Part shown: positions 55,925 to 63,329 of the stretch, in pieces | Numbering within the stretch: the stretch's first letter is position 1 | Layout of the letters: every line of letters starts with the position of its first letter | Assembly (NCBI GenBank): GCA_965263225.1 | Contig: CBDHHG010000017.1 | Coordinates: 87,668-151,667 of the forward strand | DNA length: 64,000 nucleotides | Direction of reading: 5' to 3' | Source: DT-111 sp965263225 | GTDB taxonomy: Bacteria > Bacteroidota > Bacteroidia > Chitinophagales > Saprospiraceae | Translations under genes and position numbers: made by a program | Notes under the pieces: model-generated | The model's database searches: none | Told to the model about the DNA's origin: nothing | What the model saw: the letters and a program-made list of their open reading frames with translations, nothing else

Positions 55925-56300
55925 TTTTGACTTGGGCAGCTAAAAGGAGTAGCCAATACTACTGCATTAGCACTCGGGTCCCAGAATGCCTCCTACGCTT
56001 TAAGTAAATATAACAATCCAATTCTTTTCTTCCCTCTACCGTATTTAATATTTAGTTTACAAGGTCCAAAAGCTTTTAAAAAAAAATCACACATATTTTT
56101 TTTGTGATTTCGTTTTAAGGGGCAAAAGTAGTTCCTATAAGTATCTGAAAAACAAGTATTTAAAATAATTATATATAAAATAAATGCTTGTTTAAGAGTT
56201 ATTTAGAGGAGGTTTTCTGTCCTAGTAAGTGGCACAGTTTGTGCGTATCTTGTAGTTGTAATTAATAACCCAGTTTATAAACACAAAAACACATTTCATT
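55925..56300. other. Intergenic region before the twin peptide genes
   Basis: No gene is visible in these 376 nt. It contains a weak A/T-rich hairpin at 56084-56110 and, near 56238-56266, a TTTG followed 17 nt later by TAATTAAT, a possible Bacteroidota-type promoter about 35 nt before the first peptide start codon. The promoter call is weak because the -7 element matches the TANNTTTG consensus only partly. Confidence 0.45.
56084..56116 (+). terminator. Weak A/T-rich hairpin, possible terminator of helical-repeat protein 2
   Basis: AAATCACA (56084-56091) pairs with TGTGATTT (56103-56110) over an 11-nt loop and is followed by CGTTTT. It is 160 nt after the stop, so the assignment is uncertain. 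Confidence 0.35.
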
Positions 56301-56393
56301 ATGAAACAGATTTACGGATTCCACTCTGTAGTTCAGGAAGAAAGATTAACGAACAAAGTGATCGTAGTAGACATCATCGCCCCGAGCGTTTAA
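56301..56393 (+). CDS. Tiny peptide gene A (tail VIVVDIIAPSV)
   Basis: A 30-codon frame, ATG at 56301 and TAA at 56391-56393. The peptide begins MKQIYGFHSVVQEE and ends KVIVVDIIAPSV. Its nine-residue tail VIVVDIIAP is identical to the tail of peptide B 250 nt downstream; the two copies differ at five of nine codons and every difference is synonymous. This is strong evidence that both are translated. No GG motif precedes the tail here (NK instead). The start context (TTTCATT before ATG) resembles that of peptide B (CTTTATT). Probable secreted signal or RiPP-like precursor; function unknown. Confidence 0.7.
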   Translation: MKQIYGFHSVVQEERLTNKVIVVDIIAPSV

Positions 56394-56550
56394 TCTACTT
56401 GTAATTCCACGGACAGCGATCACTGCAGTCTGATCTGCCTGAATTCTATCCCAAGTTCCCACCGATTTGAGTCTAGTAAAACCCATTTAAACTACCCCTT
56501 AGGGTACACGTATCCATTATTAACTAACTCAACTCAAACCCTACTTTATT

Positions 56551-56676
56551 ATGCAGACGACCACGAATGGAAGAAAAAGAAAAACTTTGAATGTAAAAGA
56601 TGTAACGTTATCAAAATTGGAACAGAAAGAAGTAAAAGGAGGTGTGATTGTGGTAGATATCATTGCCCCCCTCTAG
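56551..56676 (+). CDS. Tiny peptide gene B: double-glycine leader peptide with core VIVVDIIAPL
   Basis: A 41-codon frame, ATG at 56551 and TAG at 56674-56676. The leader part ends LSKLEQKEVKGG (residues 20-31), matching the double-glycine consensus Leu(-12), Ser(-11), Glu(-8), aliphatic (-4), Gly-Gly. The predicted core is the ten residues VIVVDIIAPL, very hydrophobic with one Asp. Such leaders are cut by C39-peptidase transporters of bacteriocin and natural-product systems. No C39 transporter or modifying enzyme is in the window. The last codons lie inside the stem of a strong terminator. Also conceivable: an Ile/Val-rich attenuator leader peptide. Confidence 0.75.
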   Translation: MQTTTNGRKRKTLNVKDVTLSKLEQKEVKGGVIVVDIIAPL

Positions 56677-56691
56677 TGGGGGGCAATTTTT
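56662..56691 (+). terminator. Strong terminator overlapping the end of peptide gene B
   Basis: ATTGCCCCCC (56662-56671) pairs with GGGGGGCAAT (56678-56687) over a 6-nt loop that contains the TAG stop, followed by TTTTT. The left arm encodes the last residues of the peptide (IAPL), so coding and termination signals share the same bases. Confidence 0.88.
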
Positions 56692-57101
56692 GCCTCTTTT
56701 AACCTACTTTTTAAGACTTAGATTTCCACTTTAAAAGGTTTAAATTTTCCCCTTCTGCCCGTACCTCCCCCAGGTACGGGTATTTTTTTGCCATGAAGTG
56801 AAACGGATCGGAACGGATTCTATCCTTCGTGCTCAGAGAATAGCCTAAAATTAATAGGAAAGGAGGAGGACAATTACTGGACTATGAGGATAAAAAGCAG
56901 ATAGAAAAGAAAGAAAAGGGGAAAGAAAAAAGCTATCTATTCGCTGTTAGGATTCCTGGTTGATTAGTGTTTTGGTGTTGTTAACTTATTAGTAATGAGT
57001 TTTTTGTGTTTCTTGAGTGTAGTTTTTGTTTGATTGGAGGAGGTATTTGCAGTGTGATTTTTGTCCTTTTATGTGCGCATTTTTGGGCCTATATTTGTGT
57101 C
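56677..57101. other. Non-coding stretch with a second terminator
   Basis: No gene is seen. The hairpin at 56758-56789 lies 82 nt after peptide B. Between 56790 and 57101 the sequence is purine-rich, and no ATG opens more than a few codons in any plus-strand frame before 57102. A GTG-started extension of the next ORF (from 57006) would encode a Cys/Phe-rich hydrophobic segment and is not convincing. Confidence 0.5.
56758..56789 (+). terminator. Rho-independent terminator
   Basis: A perfect 9-bp stem, CCCGTACCT with AGGTACGGG, over a 5-C loop and followed by TATTTTTTT. It acts as a back-up to the terminator at 56662 or ends an undetected short transcript. Confidence 0.82.
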
Positions 57102-57293
57102 ATGATAGATAGGAAACAAACAAATAACAATCTATCAGATACATTCCAAACTCCCGCCGATTTAAGTAACAATAGAGAGCTACTACACACCTTGGCAAAT
57201 TCTTGCCGTAAAGATAACGATCTGATTTGGATTATACTGAGTCGGATTGGGAGTTATCCCTATGAAAAAGAAATGAGACCATGTTTTGAATAA
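57102..57293 (+). CDS. Hypothetical small protein
   Basis: A 63-codon frame from the ATG at 57102, followed 6 nt after its stop by a strong terminator (57300-57338), which supports transcription of this stretch. The product is polar, begins MIDRKQTNNNLSD, contains the helix ELLHTLANSCRKDND and ends in a Tyr/Glu-rich tail. There is no recognised domain. The frame can be extended to a GTG at 57006 as a putative membrane segment, but that part looks non-coding. It lies downstream of the peptide genes and may or may not be linked to them. Confidence 0.4.
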   Translation: MIDRKQTNNNLSDTFQTPADLSNNRELLHTLANSCRKDNDLIWIILSRIGSYPYEKEMRPCFE

Positions 57294-57299
57294 GGCAGA

Positions 57300-57338
57300 C
57301 TACCAGGGGGGAAAGCCCCCTTGGTAGATCGGTTTTTT
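57300..57338 (+). terminator. Strong Rho-independent terminator
   Basis: CTACCA-GGGGGG-AAA-GCCCCC-T-TGGTAG style hairpin (57300-57327) followed by TTTTTT at 57333-57338. It lies just after the 63-codon ORF. Confidence 0.82.
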
Positions 57339-57339
57339 A

Positions 57340-57494
57340 TGGTCATCCAAAGAAATTTTTTCCTGATTACAATTTGATAGCTTATCGAGGGTTGAGAAAT
57401 CAAGCTTTTAACTATATCCCCAGTCGTCGAAGGATAAAAGAGCCTGATGAATCGGCTCTAAAGCTCAAGGGCTGACAATCGTCAGCCTTTTTTT
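57340..57494 (+). ncRNA. Possible small RNA ending in a canonical terminator
   Basis: Between the terminator at 57338 and the convergent gene at 57493 there is no ORF, yet the plus strand carries a hairpin (AGAGCC 57439-57444 with GGCTCT 57454-57459) and then a perfect terminator, GGCTGAC-AATC-GTCAGCC followed by seven T (57470-57494). A terminator needs a transcript; with another terminator 130 nt upstream and no frame between them, a small RNA is the simplest reading. I recognise no known RNA family. Confidence 0.3.
57470..57494 (+). terminator. Canonical Rho-independent terminator
   Basis: A 7-bp perfect stem, GGCTGAC with GTCAGCC, over an AATC loop and followed by TTTTTTT. Oriented for plus-strand transcription. 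Confidence 0.82.
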
Positions 57495-57717
57495 ATGCCT
57501 CTTCCTGGCTTAGGTCGGTCTGTCCAAAATAGATCATGATGAAGCCCGTGATACTCATTACCAACTGAAGAATCAGTCCTAAAAGCCTACCAGCGGAATC
57601 CATCCATTGTAGAAAACTCAATTTAAGTCCCACCAAATTTAAAATTAAGGCCAAAAGTCCTGTGCCGGCAATTAGAAAGCCAACAATGGTGATGATTGTT
57701 TTTGTGGTATCCGACAT
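57493..57717 (-). CDS. Small two-helix membrane protein
   Basis: The ATG at 57717 gives 74 residues (MSDTTKTIITIVGFLIAG) with two hydrophobic helices separated by a polar loop (LSFLQWMDSAGR) and an acidic C-terminus. The frame stays open to 57867, but the added 50 residues look non-coding. No family is recognised; the first helix pattern resembles small MotA/ExbB-like or DUF-type membrane proteins only superficially. Confidence 0.6.
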   Translation of the reverse strand: MSDTTKTIITIVGFLIAGTGLLALILNLVGLKLSFLQWMDSAGRLLGLILQLVMSITGFIMIYFGQTDLSQEEA

Positions 57718-57938
57718 ATTATTATGTTCTACTGCTTGTCTGGTTATTAAGACGACAAAACTAATCTGTCGATCATTTCGTTGAATAGTAGTCGCTTTCC
57801 TACAAAAGTATCTATTTTTGCTTTTTGTACGGAAGTTGCCAAGTAATAATACCGTCAAGAAATACACGATATCCTAACCATGAAAGGCAGGTCTAGGGAC
57901 TATCCCAAGGCCCGTCGGAGAACCTTTGACAATTATCT

Positions 57939-58790
57939 ATGGTAAAGTTGATAGAATGCCCTAGAGATGCCATGCAAGGCCTCAAAACCTTCATCCCGAC
58001 TGAAACAAAGGCAGCATACATCAATCAGTTGCTGAAAGTGGGCTTCGATACCATAGATTTTGGGAGTTTTGTTTCTCCCAAGGCCATTCCTCAGATGCGA
58101 GATACTGCATCTGTCCTCTCCGCATTAGAGCTGTCAGAGACTTCCTCCAAATTATTGGCTATTGTAGCGAACCGGCGTGGTGCCAATGATGCGGTACAGT
58201 TTCCAGAAATTGATTATCTAGGTTTTCCATTCTCTGTTTCGGAGACCTTTCAAATGCGTAATACCAATTCCACGATAGAAGAATCTTTAGAGCGAGTCGA
58301 GCAAATCCAAGGGATTTGTACAAAGCATGATAAAGAACTGGTTCTCTATGTCTCCATGGGATTTGGTAATCCCTACGGTGATCCCTGGAATGTTGATATT
58401 GTCAGTCGATGGGTGGATCGTTTGGTAGGCCTGGACATTAAGATATTTCAACTATCAGATACCATTGGCGTGGCTAGTCCCGAAAGTATCAGTTATCTCT
58501 TTAGCGAACTATTGCCTGCTTATCCAACGCTTGAATTTGGAGCTCATTTCCATACTACTCCCCAAGCTTGGAAGGAAAAAGTGGTGGCAGCCTATGAAAA
58601 TGGTTGTCGCAGGTTTGATGGAGCAATCAAGGGATTTGGTGGTTGTCCAATGGCAAAAGATGACCTTACGGGAAATATGCCTATGGAGAATCTAATTGCC
58701 TACTTTGAGGAGGAAAAGAGGAGGCATGGCGTTGATCTTGACTTATTCGGCCAGGCTATGCAGTTGGCTGTAGAGGTCTTTCCACACTAA
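57939..58790 (+). CDS. Hydroxymethylglutaryl-CoA lyase
   Basis: A 283-residue HMGL-like TIM-barrel protein. The start reads VKLIECPRDAMQGLKTFIPTE with the conserved Asp/Arg region, FGSFVSPKAIPQMRD follows, and the signature GFGGCPMAKDD near residues 231-241 contains the catalytic Cys. HMG-CoA lyase cleaves HMG-CoA to acetoacetate and acetyl-CoA in leucine breakdown. Homocitrate- or citramalate-synthase relatives lack this Cys signature. It ends convergently with lpxB; a hairpin spans the junction. Confidence 0.92.
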   Translation: MVKLIECPRDAMQGLKTFIPTETKAAYINQLLKVGFDTIDFGSFVSPKAIPQMRDTASVLSALELSETSSKLLAIVANRRGANDAVQFPEIDYLGFPFSVSETFQMRNTNSTIEESLERVEQIQGICTKHDKELVLYVSMGFGNPYGDPWNVDIVSRWVDRLVGLDIKIFQLSDTIGVASPESISYLFSELLPAYPTLEFGAHFHTTPQAWKEKVVAAYENGCRRFDGAIKGFGGCPMAKDDLTGNMPMENLIAYFEEEKRRHGVDLDLFGQAMQLAVEVFPH

Positions 58791-58812
58791 AAGGGCTAGC
58801 CTTCAGGTGTGG
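58782..58812 (+). terminator. Hairpin between the convergent HMG-CoA lyase and lpxB genes
   Basis: CCACACT pairs with AGGTGTGG (one bulge), and an inner AAGG/CCTT stem encloses GCTAG. It overlaps the HMGL stop codon and is followed by TTTG. The T run is short, so efficiency is uncertain. Confidence 0.4.
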
Positions 58813-58819
58813 TTTGATA

Positions 58820-59938
58820 TTAGTTCGCCTTAGTATATTTCACCATCAATTCTGCTGCTCGATGAGAAGCCCCCTTCTTACCTAGTTTTAGAATCAGTTC
58901 GTCGTATCCCGCTTTGATTGCTTTGGCCTTCTCTGGTCTTAGTACTTCCGCTAAGGCTTGTCGTAGCAAACTAGTATTCAGCTCTCCCTGGATCAATTCT
59001 TTTACCAGTGGTCGGTCCACAATAAGATTGACCAGAGAAATGTACTTGACGTTGATGAGGCGCTTGGCTAACCAGTAATTGATCGGCCCACCTTTGTAGC
59101 AGACCACTTGTGGCACTTTGAACAAGGCTGTTTCCAAGGTGGCCGTTCCTGAGGTCACTAGGGCAGCTTCTGCATGACTAAGCAGATCGTACGACTGCTG
59201 AGCAATCAAACTTAGGTTATCGGCTGTGCACTGTTCGAGGAAGGGACGATAAAAGCTTTCAGCTTGGGAAGGGGCACCAGCAATAACAAAATGATAATCT
59301 GGGTACTGAGGCACTACTTGTAACATTTCGGAGAGCATACGGGTGATCTCCTGCTTTCTGCTTCCCGGGAATAAGGCAATGACCGGTTTCTCGGGTAATT
59401 GATTTCTGGCGTAGAAATCCGAATGAGCTTGATAATCTTCCGTTACGTCCAAAAGCGGGTGCCCAACAAAATCAACAGAATAATCATACTTCTGATAAAA
59501 TTCAGCTTCGAAAGGGAGAATGACGAACATTTTGTCCACACTCGCTTTGATGCCATGTACTCTGCTACTATGCCAAGCCCAAATCTGTGGACTAATGTAG
59601 TAAAAGACGCGTATCCCCGCTTTTTTCGCCCATTTGGCAATTCTGAGATTAAAACCTGGATAATCGACTAAAATTAGTGCATCGGGTGCATAGGCTTGGA
59701 TGTCTTCTTTGCAAAAACGAATATTACGGAGGATTGTGCGAAGGTTTTTAACGACTTCGAGAAACCCCATAAAGGCTAGGTCGCGATAATGTTTAACGGG
59801 TTCTCCTCCTACTTTAGCCATCAGGTCGCCTCCCCAAAACCGAAATGCTGCTTCGGGGTCTTTCTCTAATAGCTTTTTCATTAAGTTAGAGGCGTGCAGA
59901 TCACCGGAAGCTTCTCCGGCAATGATGTAATACTTCAT
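58820..59938 (-). CDS. lpxB: Lipid-A-disaccharide synthase
   Basis: A GT19 glycosyltransferase that joins UDP-2,3-diacylglucosamine and lipid X into the lipid A disaccharide. 372 residues. Signatures: IAGEASGDLHASNLMKKL at the start, DYPGFNLRIAKWAKKAG, YYISPQIWAWHSSRV, VGHPLLD, LFPGSRKQEI and SGTATLETALFKVPQVVCYKG. It is the last gene of a surE - membrane protein - lpxB operon (13-nt gap), an arrangement frequent in Bacteroidota. Confidence 0.97.
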   Translation of the reverse strand: MKYYIIAGEASGDLHASNLMKKLLEKDPEAAFRFWGGDLMAKVGGEPVKHYRDLAFMGFLEVVKNLRTILRNIRFCKEDIQAYAPDALILVDYPGFNLRIAKWAKKAGIRVFYYISPQIWAWHSSRVHGIKASVDKMFVILPFEAEFYQKYDYSVDFVGHPLLDVTEDYQAHSDFYARNQLPEKPVIALFPGSRKQEITRMLSEMLQVVPQYPDYHFVIAGAPSQAESFYRPFLEQCTADNLSLIAQQSYDLLSHAEAALVTSGTATLETALFKVPQVVCYKGGPINYWLAKRLINVKYISLVNLIVDRPLVKELIQGELNTSLLRQALAEVLRPEKAKAIKAGYDELILKLGKKGASHRAAELMVKYTKAN

Positions 59939-59951
59939 CTACTATGTCGTG

Positions 59952-60254
59952 TTAGAAAAACTGAGGTCCGTACCAGAACAACCAGAGCCCTACCAGTGCA
60001 AAGGTGGCTAGTACTAGGCCACGGATACTCTGTGTCATTCGATTTTTCTGAAAATGGTTGAGTGGGAAAATATTCAAACAGATGGCCACGATAGCTACCG
60101 TTCTTTGTCTAAAGCCGATGGAAAAGCCGCTGGAACTACCCACGTCCATTCCCTCTAGCTGTTCAAAAATCATCAATAGGGTGGCATATCCAACAAATGG
60201 AAGTAGCAGACCTATCACCAGGCCTACCCAAAGTTCATTTCGATTAAAAATCAT
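59952..60254 (-). CDS. Small membrane protein of the surE-lpxB operon
   Basis: A 100-residue protein with three likely membrane helices (about residues 9-30, 52-70 and 78-97) linked by a loop GMDVGSSSGFSIGFRQRT. I do not recognise a named family. It lies 39 nt after surE and 13 nt before lpxB, so it is part of the same transcript, and comparable small membrane proteins are often found between these two genes in this phylum. Confidence 0.82.
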   Translation of the reverse strand: MIFNRNELWVGLVIGLLLPFVGYATLLMIFEQLEGMDVGSSSGFSIGFRQRTVAIVAICLNIFPLNHFQKNRMTQSIRGLVLATFALVGLWLFWYGPQFF

Positions 60255-60293
60255 CTTCTTGCTTTTATCTTTCTAATCGTTTATCTCGGCATT

Positions 60294-61064
60294 TCATAAT
60301 TCTTGTATAGCCGACAAGCTCTTGATCGCTTCGTAGTTGGTTAGATCGTGCATGGACGGCACAACGGATATGTAGCCATTTTCCAGGGCCCATACATCAG
60401 TATCATCAGAAGTATCTTCATTAACAAAACGGCCCGTCAACCAATAATATTTTTGTCCCCGAGGGTCACTAGATTCCATAAACTCCTCGACCCAACGCGC
60501 ATTGGCTTGCCTACACACTCGCATGCCTTTGATTTCAGAACGGCTTAGCTTCGGAATGTTCACATTCAATAAATTACCTCCCTGCAAACCTTCCTCCAAG
60601 GCGTATCGCATCAGGGCTTCAATGAAGGGTTTGCTGGATTCAAAATCAGCATCGTATTCAAAGTCCAATAGAGAGAAGCCAATAGATGGAATACCTTCAA
60701 TACTGGCTTCCATGGCGGCAGACATGGTTCCGGAGTAGATAATATTAATGGCTGCATTGGAACCATGGTTGATTCCCGAAACACAGAGATCTACTTCTCT
60801 ATCTTTTAACACCACATTTTTAGCTAGTTTTACGCAATCCACTGGGGTGCCAGAGCATTCATAGGCTTGCACGCCTTCGTGTACGTTACTGGGATGTAGG
60901 CGAATCGGGTTGGAAATGGTAATGGCGTGTCCCATGCCAGATTGTGGAGAGTCAGGTGCTACAACTACTACTTCTCCGATGCGTTTGGCTACTTCAATCA
61001 AGGCGGTTATGCCTGGTGCGGTTATGCCATCATCGTTGGTGACAAGTATGAGCGGTTTCTTCAT
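60294..61064 (-). CDS. surE: 5'/3'-nucleotidase SurE
   Basis: A metal-dependent nucleotidase with 256 residues. The metal-binding motif LVTNDDGITAPG is at about 7-18, the second metal site is SGINHGSNAAINIIYSGT near 97-114, and GTPVDCVKLA is present. It dephosphorylates nucleoside monophosphates and probably short polyphosphate, and functions in stress survival. It heads the surE-lpxB operon. Confidence 0.96.
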   Translation of the reverse strand: MKKPLILVTNDDGITAPGITALIEVAKRIGEVVVVAPDSPQSGMGHAITISNPIRLHPSNVHEGVQAYECSGTPVDCVKLAKNVVLKDREVDLCVSGINHGSNAAINIIYSGTMSAAMEASIEGIPSIGFSLLDFEYDADFESSKPFIEALMRYALEEGLQGGNLLNVNIPKLSRSEIKGMRVCRQANARWVEEFMESSDPRGQKYYWLTGRFVNEDTSDDTDVWALENGYISVVPSMHDLTNYEAIKSLSAIQEL

Positions 61065-61342
61065 GAAATGGTGTTTTTAGCCCAAAAACGTTTCTTTGGG
61101 TTTTATGACATATATTTTACGCAAAGGAAGCAACTCTCAGGCAGAGAAAATAGTTTCCTCAAAGATATTTGTTCGTATTTTTCAGGTGCCAATTTAAGGA
61201 CCTGCGAAAGTAGTCCCCAGGGTTAAATCTTTATACCATTTGAGCTTTACGCAATATATGGGAAACCTTTCAGCAGCATTGTTGTTTAAGCTGGGTGAAT
61301 GAAAAGACGCAAACCCTGGCAAATTGAAAATAGATTCGGATC

Positions 61343-62386
61343 ATGAGTAGTTTTGGTAAAATCGGTGTTTTGATCGTTAACTTAGGTACGCCTGATGCCC
61401 CCAGCAGGGGAGCCGTATACAGATACCTCAAGCAGTTTTTATTAGATCCGAGAGTAATTGATTACAACTGGCTAGCCCGTAATCTATTGGTGCGTGGGAT
61501 CATTGCGCCCTTCCGTTCTGGAAGTTCGGCAAAGCTCTATCAAATCCTTTGGACTGAAGAAGGTTCACCTCTCAAAGTGTACGGAGAAAGAGTGGCTGAG
61601 GGAGTACAAAATCTTTTAGGAGATGAATTTGTGGTGGAGCTAGCCATGCGATATCAGAGCCCCTCCATTGCATCTGCTTTGGATCGCTTGTATAAAAATC
61701 AGGTTTCTGAAATAATTGTGTTTCCGATGTTTCCACAATATGCCTCTGCCACCACTGGGTCCGTGCATGATGAAGTGATGCGTTTATTGCGTAAGAGGGA
61801 TAATATACCTGATGTGAAATTTATCAACTCCTACTACGATAATGAGGCGATGATTGAAATTTTTGCTGATAATGCCCGTCAGTTTGATCTGGATAATTAC
61901 GATCACATTATCTTCAGTTATCATGGCCTGCCACAGCGCCAATTGCGCAAAGCGGATGACTTCAATCATTGTTTACAGGGAGCGGACTGTTGCCAATCCA
62001 TCAGCCAAACCAATCAATTTTGTTATTCTGCCCAATGTCATGCCACCACCAAGGCTATTGCGGCAAAACTAGAGCTTTCGCCTACCCAATACACCACCTC
62101 TTTTCAAAGCCGCCTGGGACCAGAGGCTTGGGCAAAACCTTATACTAGCGTAGTGCTGGAGGAAAAAGCCGAAGAAGGAGCCAAACGCATTCTCGTTTTT
62201 AGTCCTGCCTTTGTAGCGGATTGCTTAGAGACGATCGTAGAGATTGGTACCGAGTATCAGGAGGAGTTTGAAGAAATGGGAGGTGAAAAAGTGGATCTTG
62301 TTCCTAGCTTGAATGACGATCCCCGTTGGATCCGAACAGTAGCGGAGCTAATTCGTTCACGAGCCCCGCATCAGGTGCAGGTTTAA
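61343..62386 (+). CDS. hemH: Ferrochelatase
   Basis: Inserts ferrous iron into protoporphyrin IX in the last step of heme synthesis. 347 residues of normal length. Motifs: VLIVNLGTPDAPSRG at the start, YRYLKQFLLDPRVID, the metal-site His in FSYHGLPQRQL, and the Glu-containing VFSPAFVADCLETIVEIG. A Cys-rich insertion (HCLQGADCC to FCYSAQC) is the usual form in Bacteroidota ferrochelatases. It is monocistronic. Confidence 0.97.
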   Translation: MSSFGKIGVLIVNLGTPDAPSRGAVYRYLKQFLLDPRVIDYNWLARNLLVRGIIAPFRSGSSAKLYQILWTEEGSPLKVYGERVAEGVQNLLGDEFVVELAMRYQSPSIASALDRLYKNQVSEIIVFPMFPQYASATTGSVHDEVMRLLRKRDNIPDVKFINSYYDNEAMIEIFADNARQFDLDNYDHIIFSYHGLPQRQLRKADDFNHCLQGADCCQSISQTNQFCYSAQCHATTKAIAAKLELSPTQYTTSFQSRLGPEAWAKPYTSVVLEEKAEEGAKRILVFSPAFVADCLETIVEIGTEYQEEFEEMGGEKVDLVPSLNDDPRWIRTVAELIRSRAPHQVQV

Positions 62387-62588
62387 TGACTCCCTTCCGT
62401 TCTACAAAGGCGGTTTTTGTCTTGGATTTGTCTTTCCCATTTTATATCCCGCTCGCGGGAACTTTTCGCTAGCATTAGTTTGTTGAGCAGATTGTTAGGT
62501 TAAAATTAATTTTGTATTAATTCGAACTGGCCGTCATTGGTTTGGCGGACATATTTGCTACATTTAAGCAAACCACAACATACTAGCA

Positions 62589-63071
62589 ATGAAAAGTACA
62601 TTCAAATGGCGAAGGTTGAGTGGCCAGTACATCGAAAAGCCAATCCTTGAAGCGGTAGAAGAAGCCATCGACCGCGAGCAAGAGAAAGGACATAGGCTTA
62701 AAGTTTGTATTGGGTCCGATTCACAAGTAAAGAGTGGAATCATTGAATTTGCCACTGTGATCGTGTTTCTGAGAGAGAAGAAAGGCGGGTTTATGTTCAT
62801 CAGTAACAGCCGCGTTGAAAAGAAAATGAGCTTACGGGAGCGAATGATCGCCGAAGTGGCTCGTTCTGTAGAAGTGGCCTACGCCCTATGTGATCTCTTG
62901 GATGCCTATGACGTGGAATTGGAAGTGCATGCCGATATCAACACGGATCCACATTTCCAATCCAATCTTGCACTAAAAGAAGCTATGGGCTACATTTTGG
63001 GTATGGGCTTTGTATTCAAGGCCAAACCCGAAGCTTTTGCTAGCTCATCTTGCGCAGATAAAATGGTATAA
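62589..63071 (+). CDS. RNase H-like YkuK family protein
   Basis: A 160-residue protein of the YkuK/DUF458 family, which has a predicted RNase H fold. Conserved pieces are KVCIGSDSQVKSG with Asp54, a middle Glu in RMIAEVARSVEVA, and the second acidic strand VELEVHADINTDP. Such proteins carry the acidic residues needed for metal-dependent nuclease chemistry, but biochemical activity has not been clearly shown in the family. Single gene between hemH and the M16 peptidase. Confidence 0.9.
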   Translation: MKSTFKWRRLSGQYIEKPILEAVEEAIDREQEKGHRLKVCIGSDSQVKSGIIEFATVIVFLREKKGGFMFISNSRVEKKMSLRERMIAEVARSVEVAYALCDLLDAYDVELEVHADINTDPHFQSNLALKEAMGYILGMGFVFKAKPEAFASSSCADKMV

Positions 63072-63075
63072 ATCG

Positions 63076-63098
63076 TTGACCCGGCTAGGCTGGGTCAA
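63076..63098 (+). terminator. Possible terminator after the YkuK-family gene
   Basis: TTGACCC pairs with GGGTCAA around GGCTAGGCT, 4 nt after the stop. The following sequence (CTCCTTCACTTT) is only pyrimidine-rich, so this is a weak call. Confidence 0.35.
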
Positions 63099-63329
63099 CT
63101 CCTTCACTTTCGTGTATGGTCATTAACAAAGTATTTGGTGACCTGATTTTCCTTCCCCTAATTTCAAGCCTTTTACTCCCTTTGAGACTCCTTTCGCGAG
63201 CCCCACATATCGACTCACACCCTGAATTCGTCGTTCGTCTACCCAAATCCTAATTTCGCAGGAAATTGGCACGTTTTTCCTATATAAATTCCCATCTTCG
63301 CAAGCAATTAATCAAACATCCAGAAGACT

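Noticed and set aside
57006..57101. GTG-initiated N-terminal extension of the 63-codon ORF, giving a hydrophobic segment
   Set aside because: GTG start without context and a Cys/Phe-biased product that reads like non-coding DNA; the ATG at 57102 is simpler.
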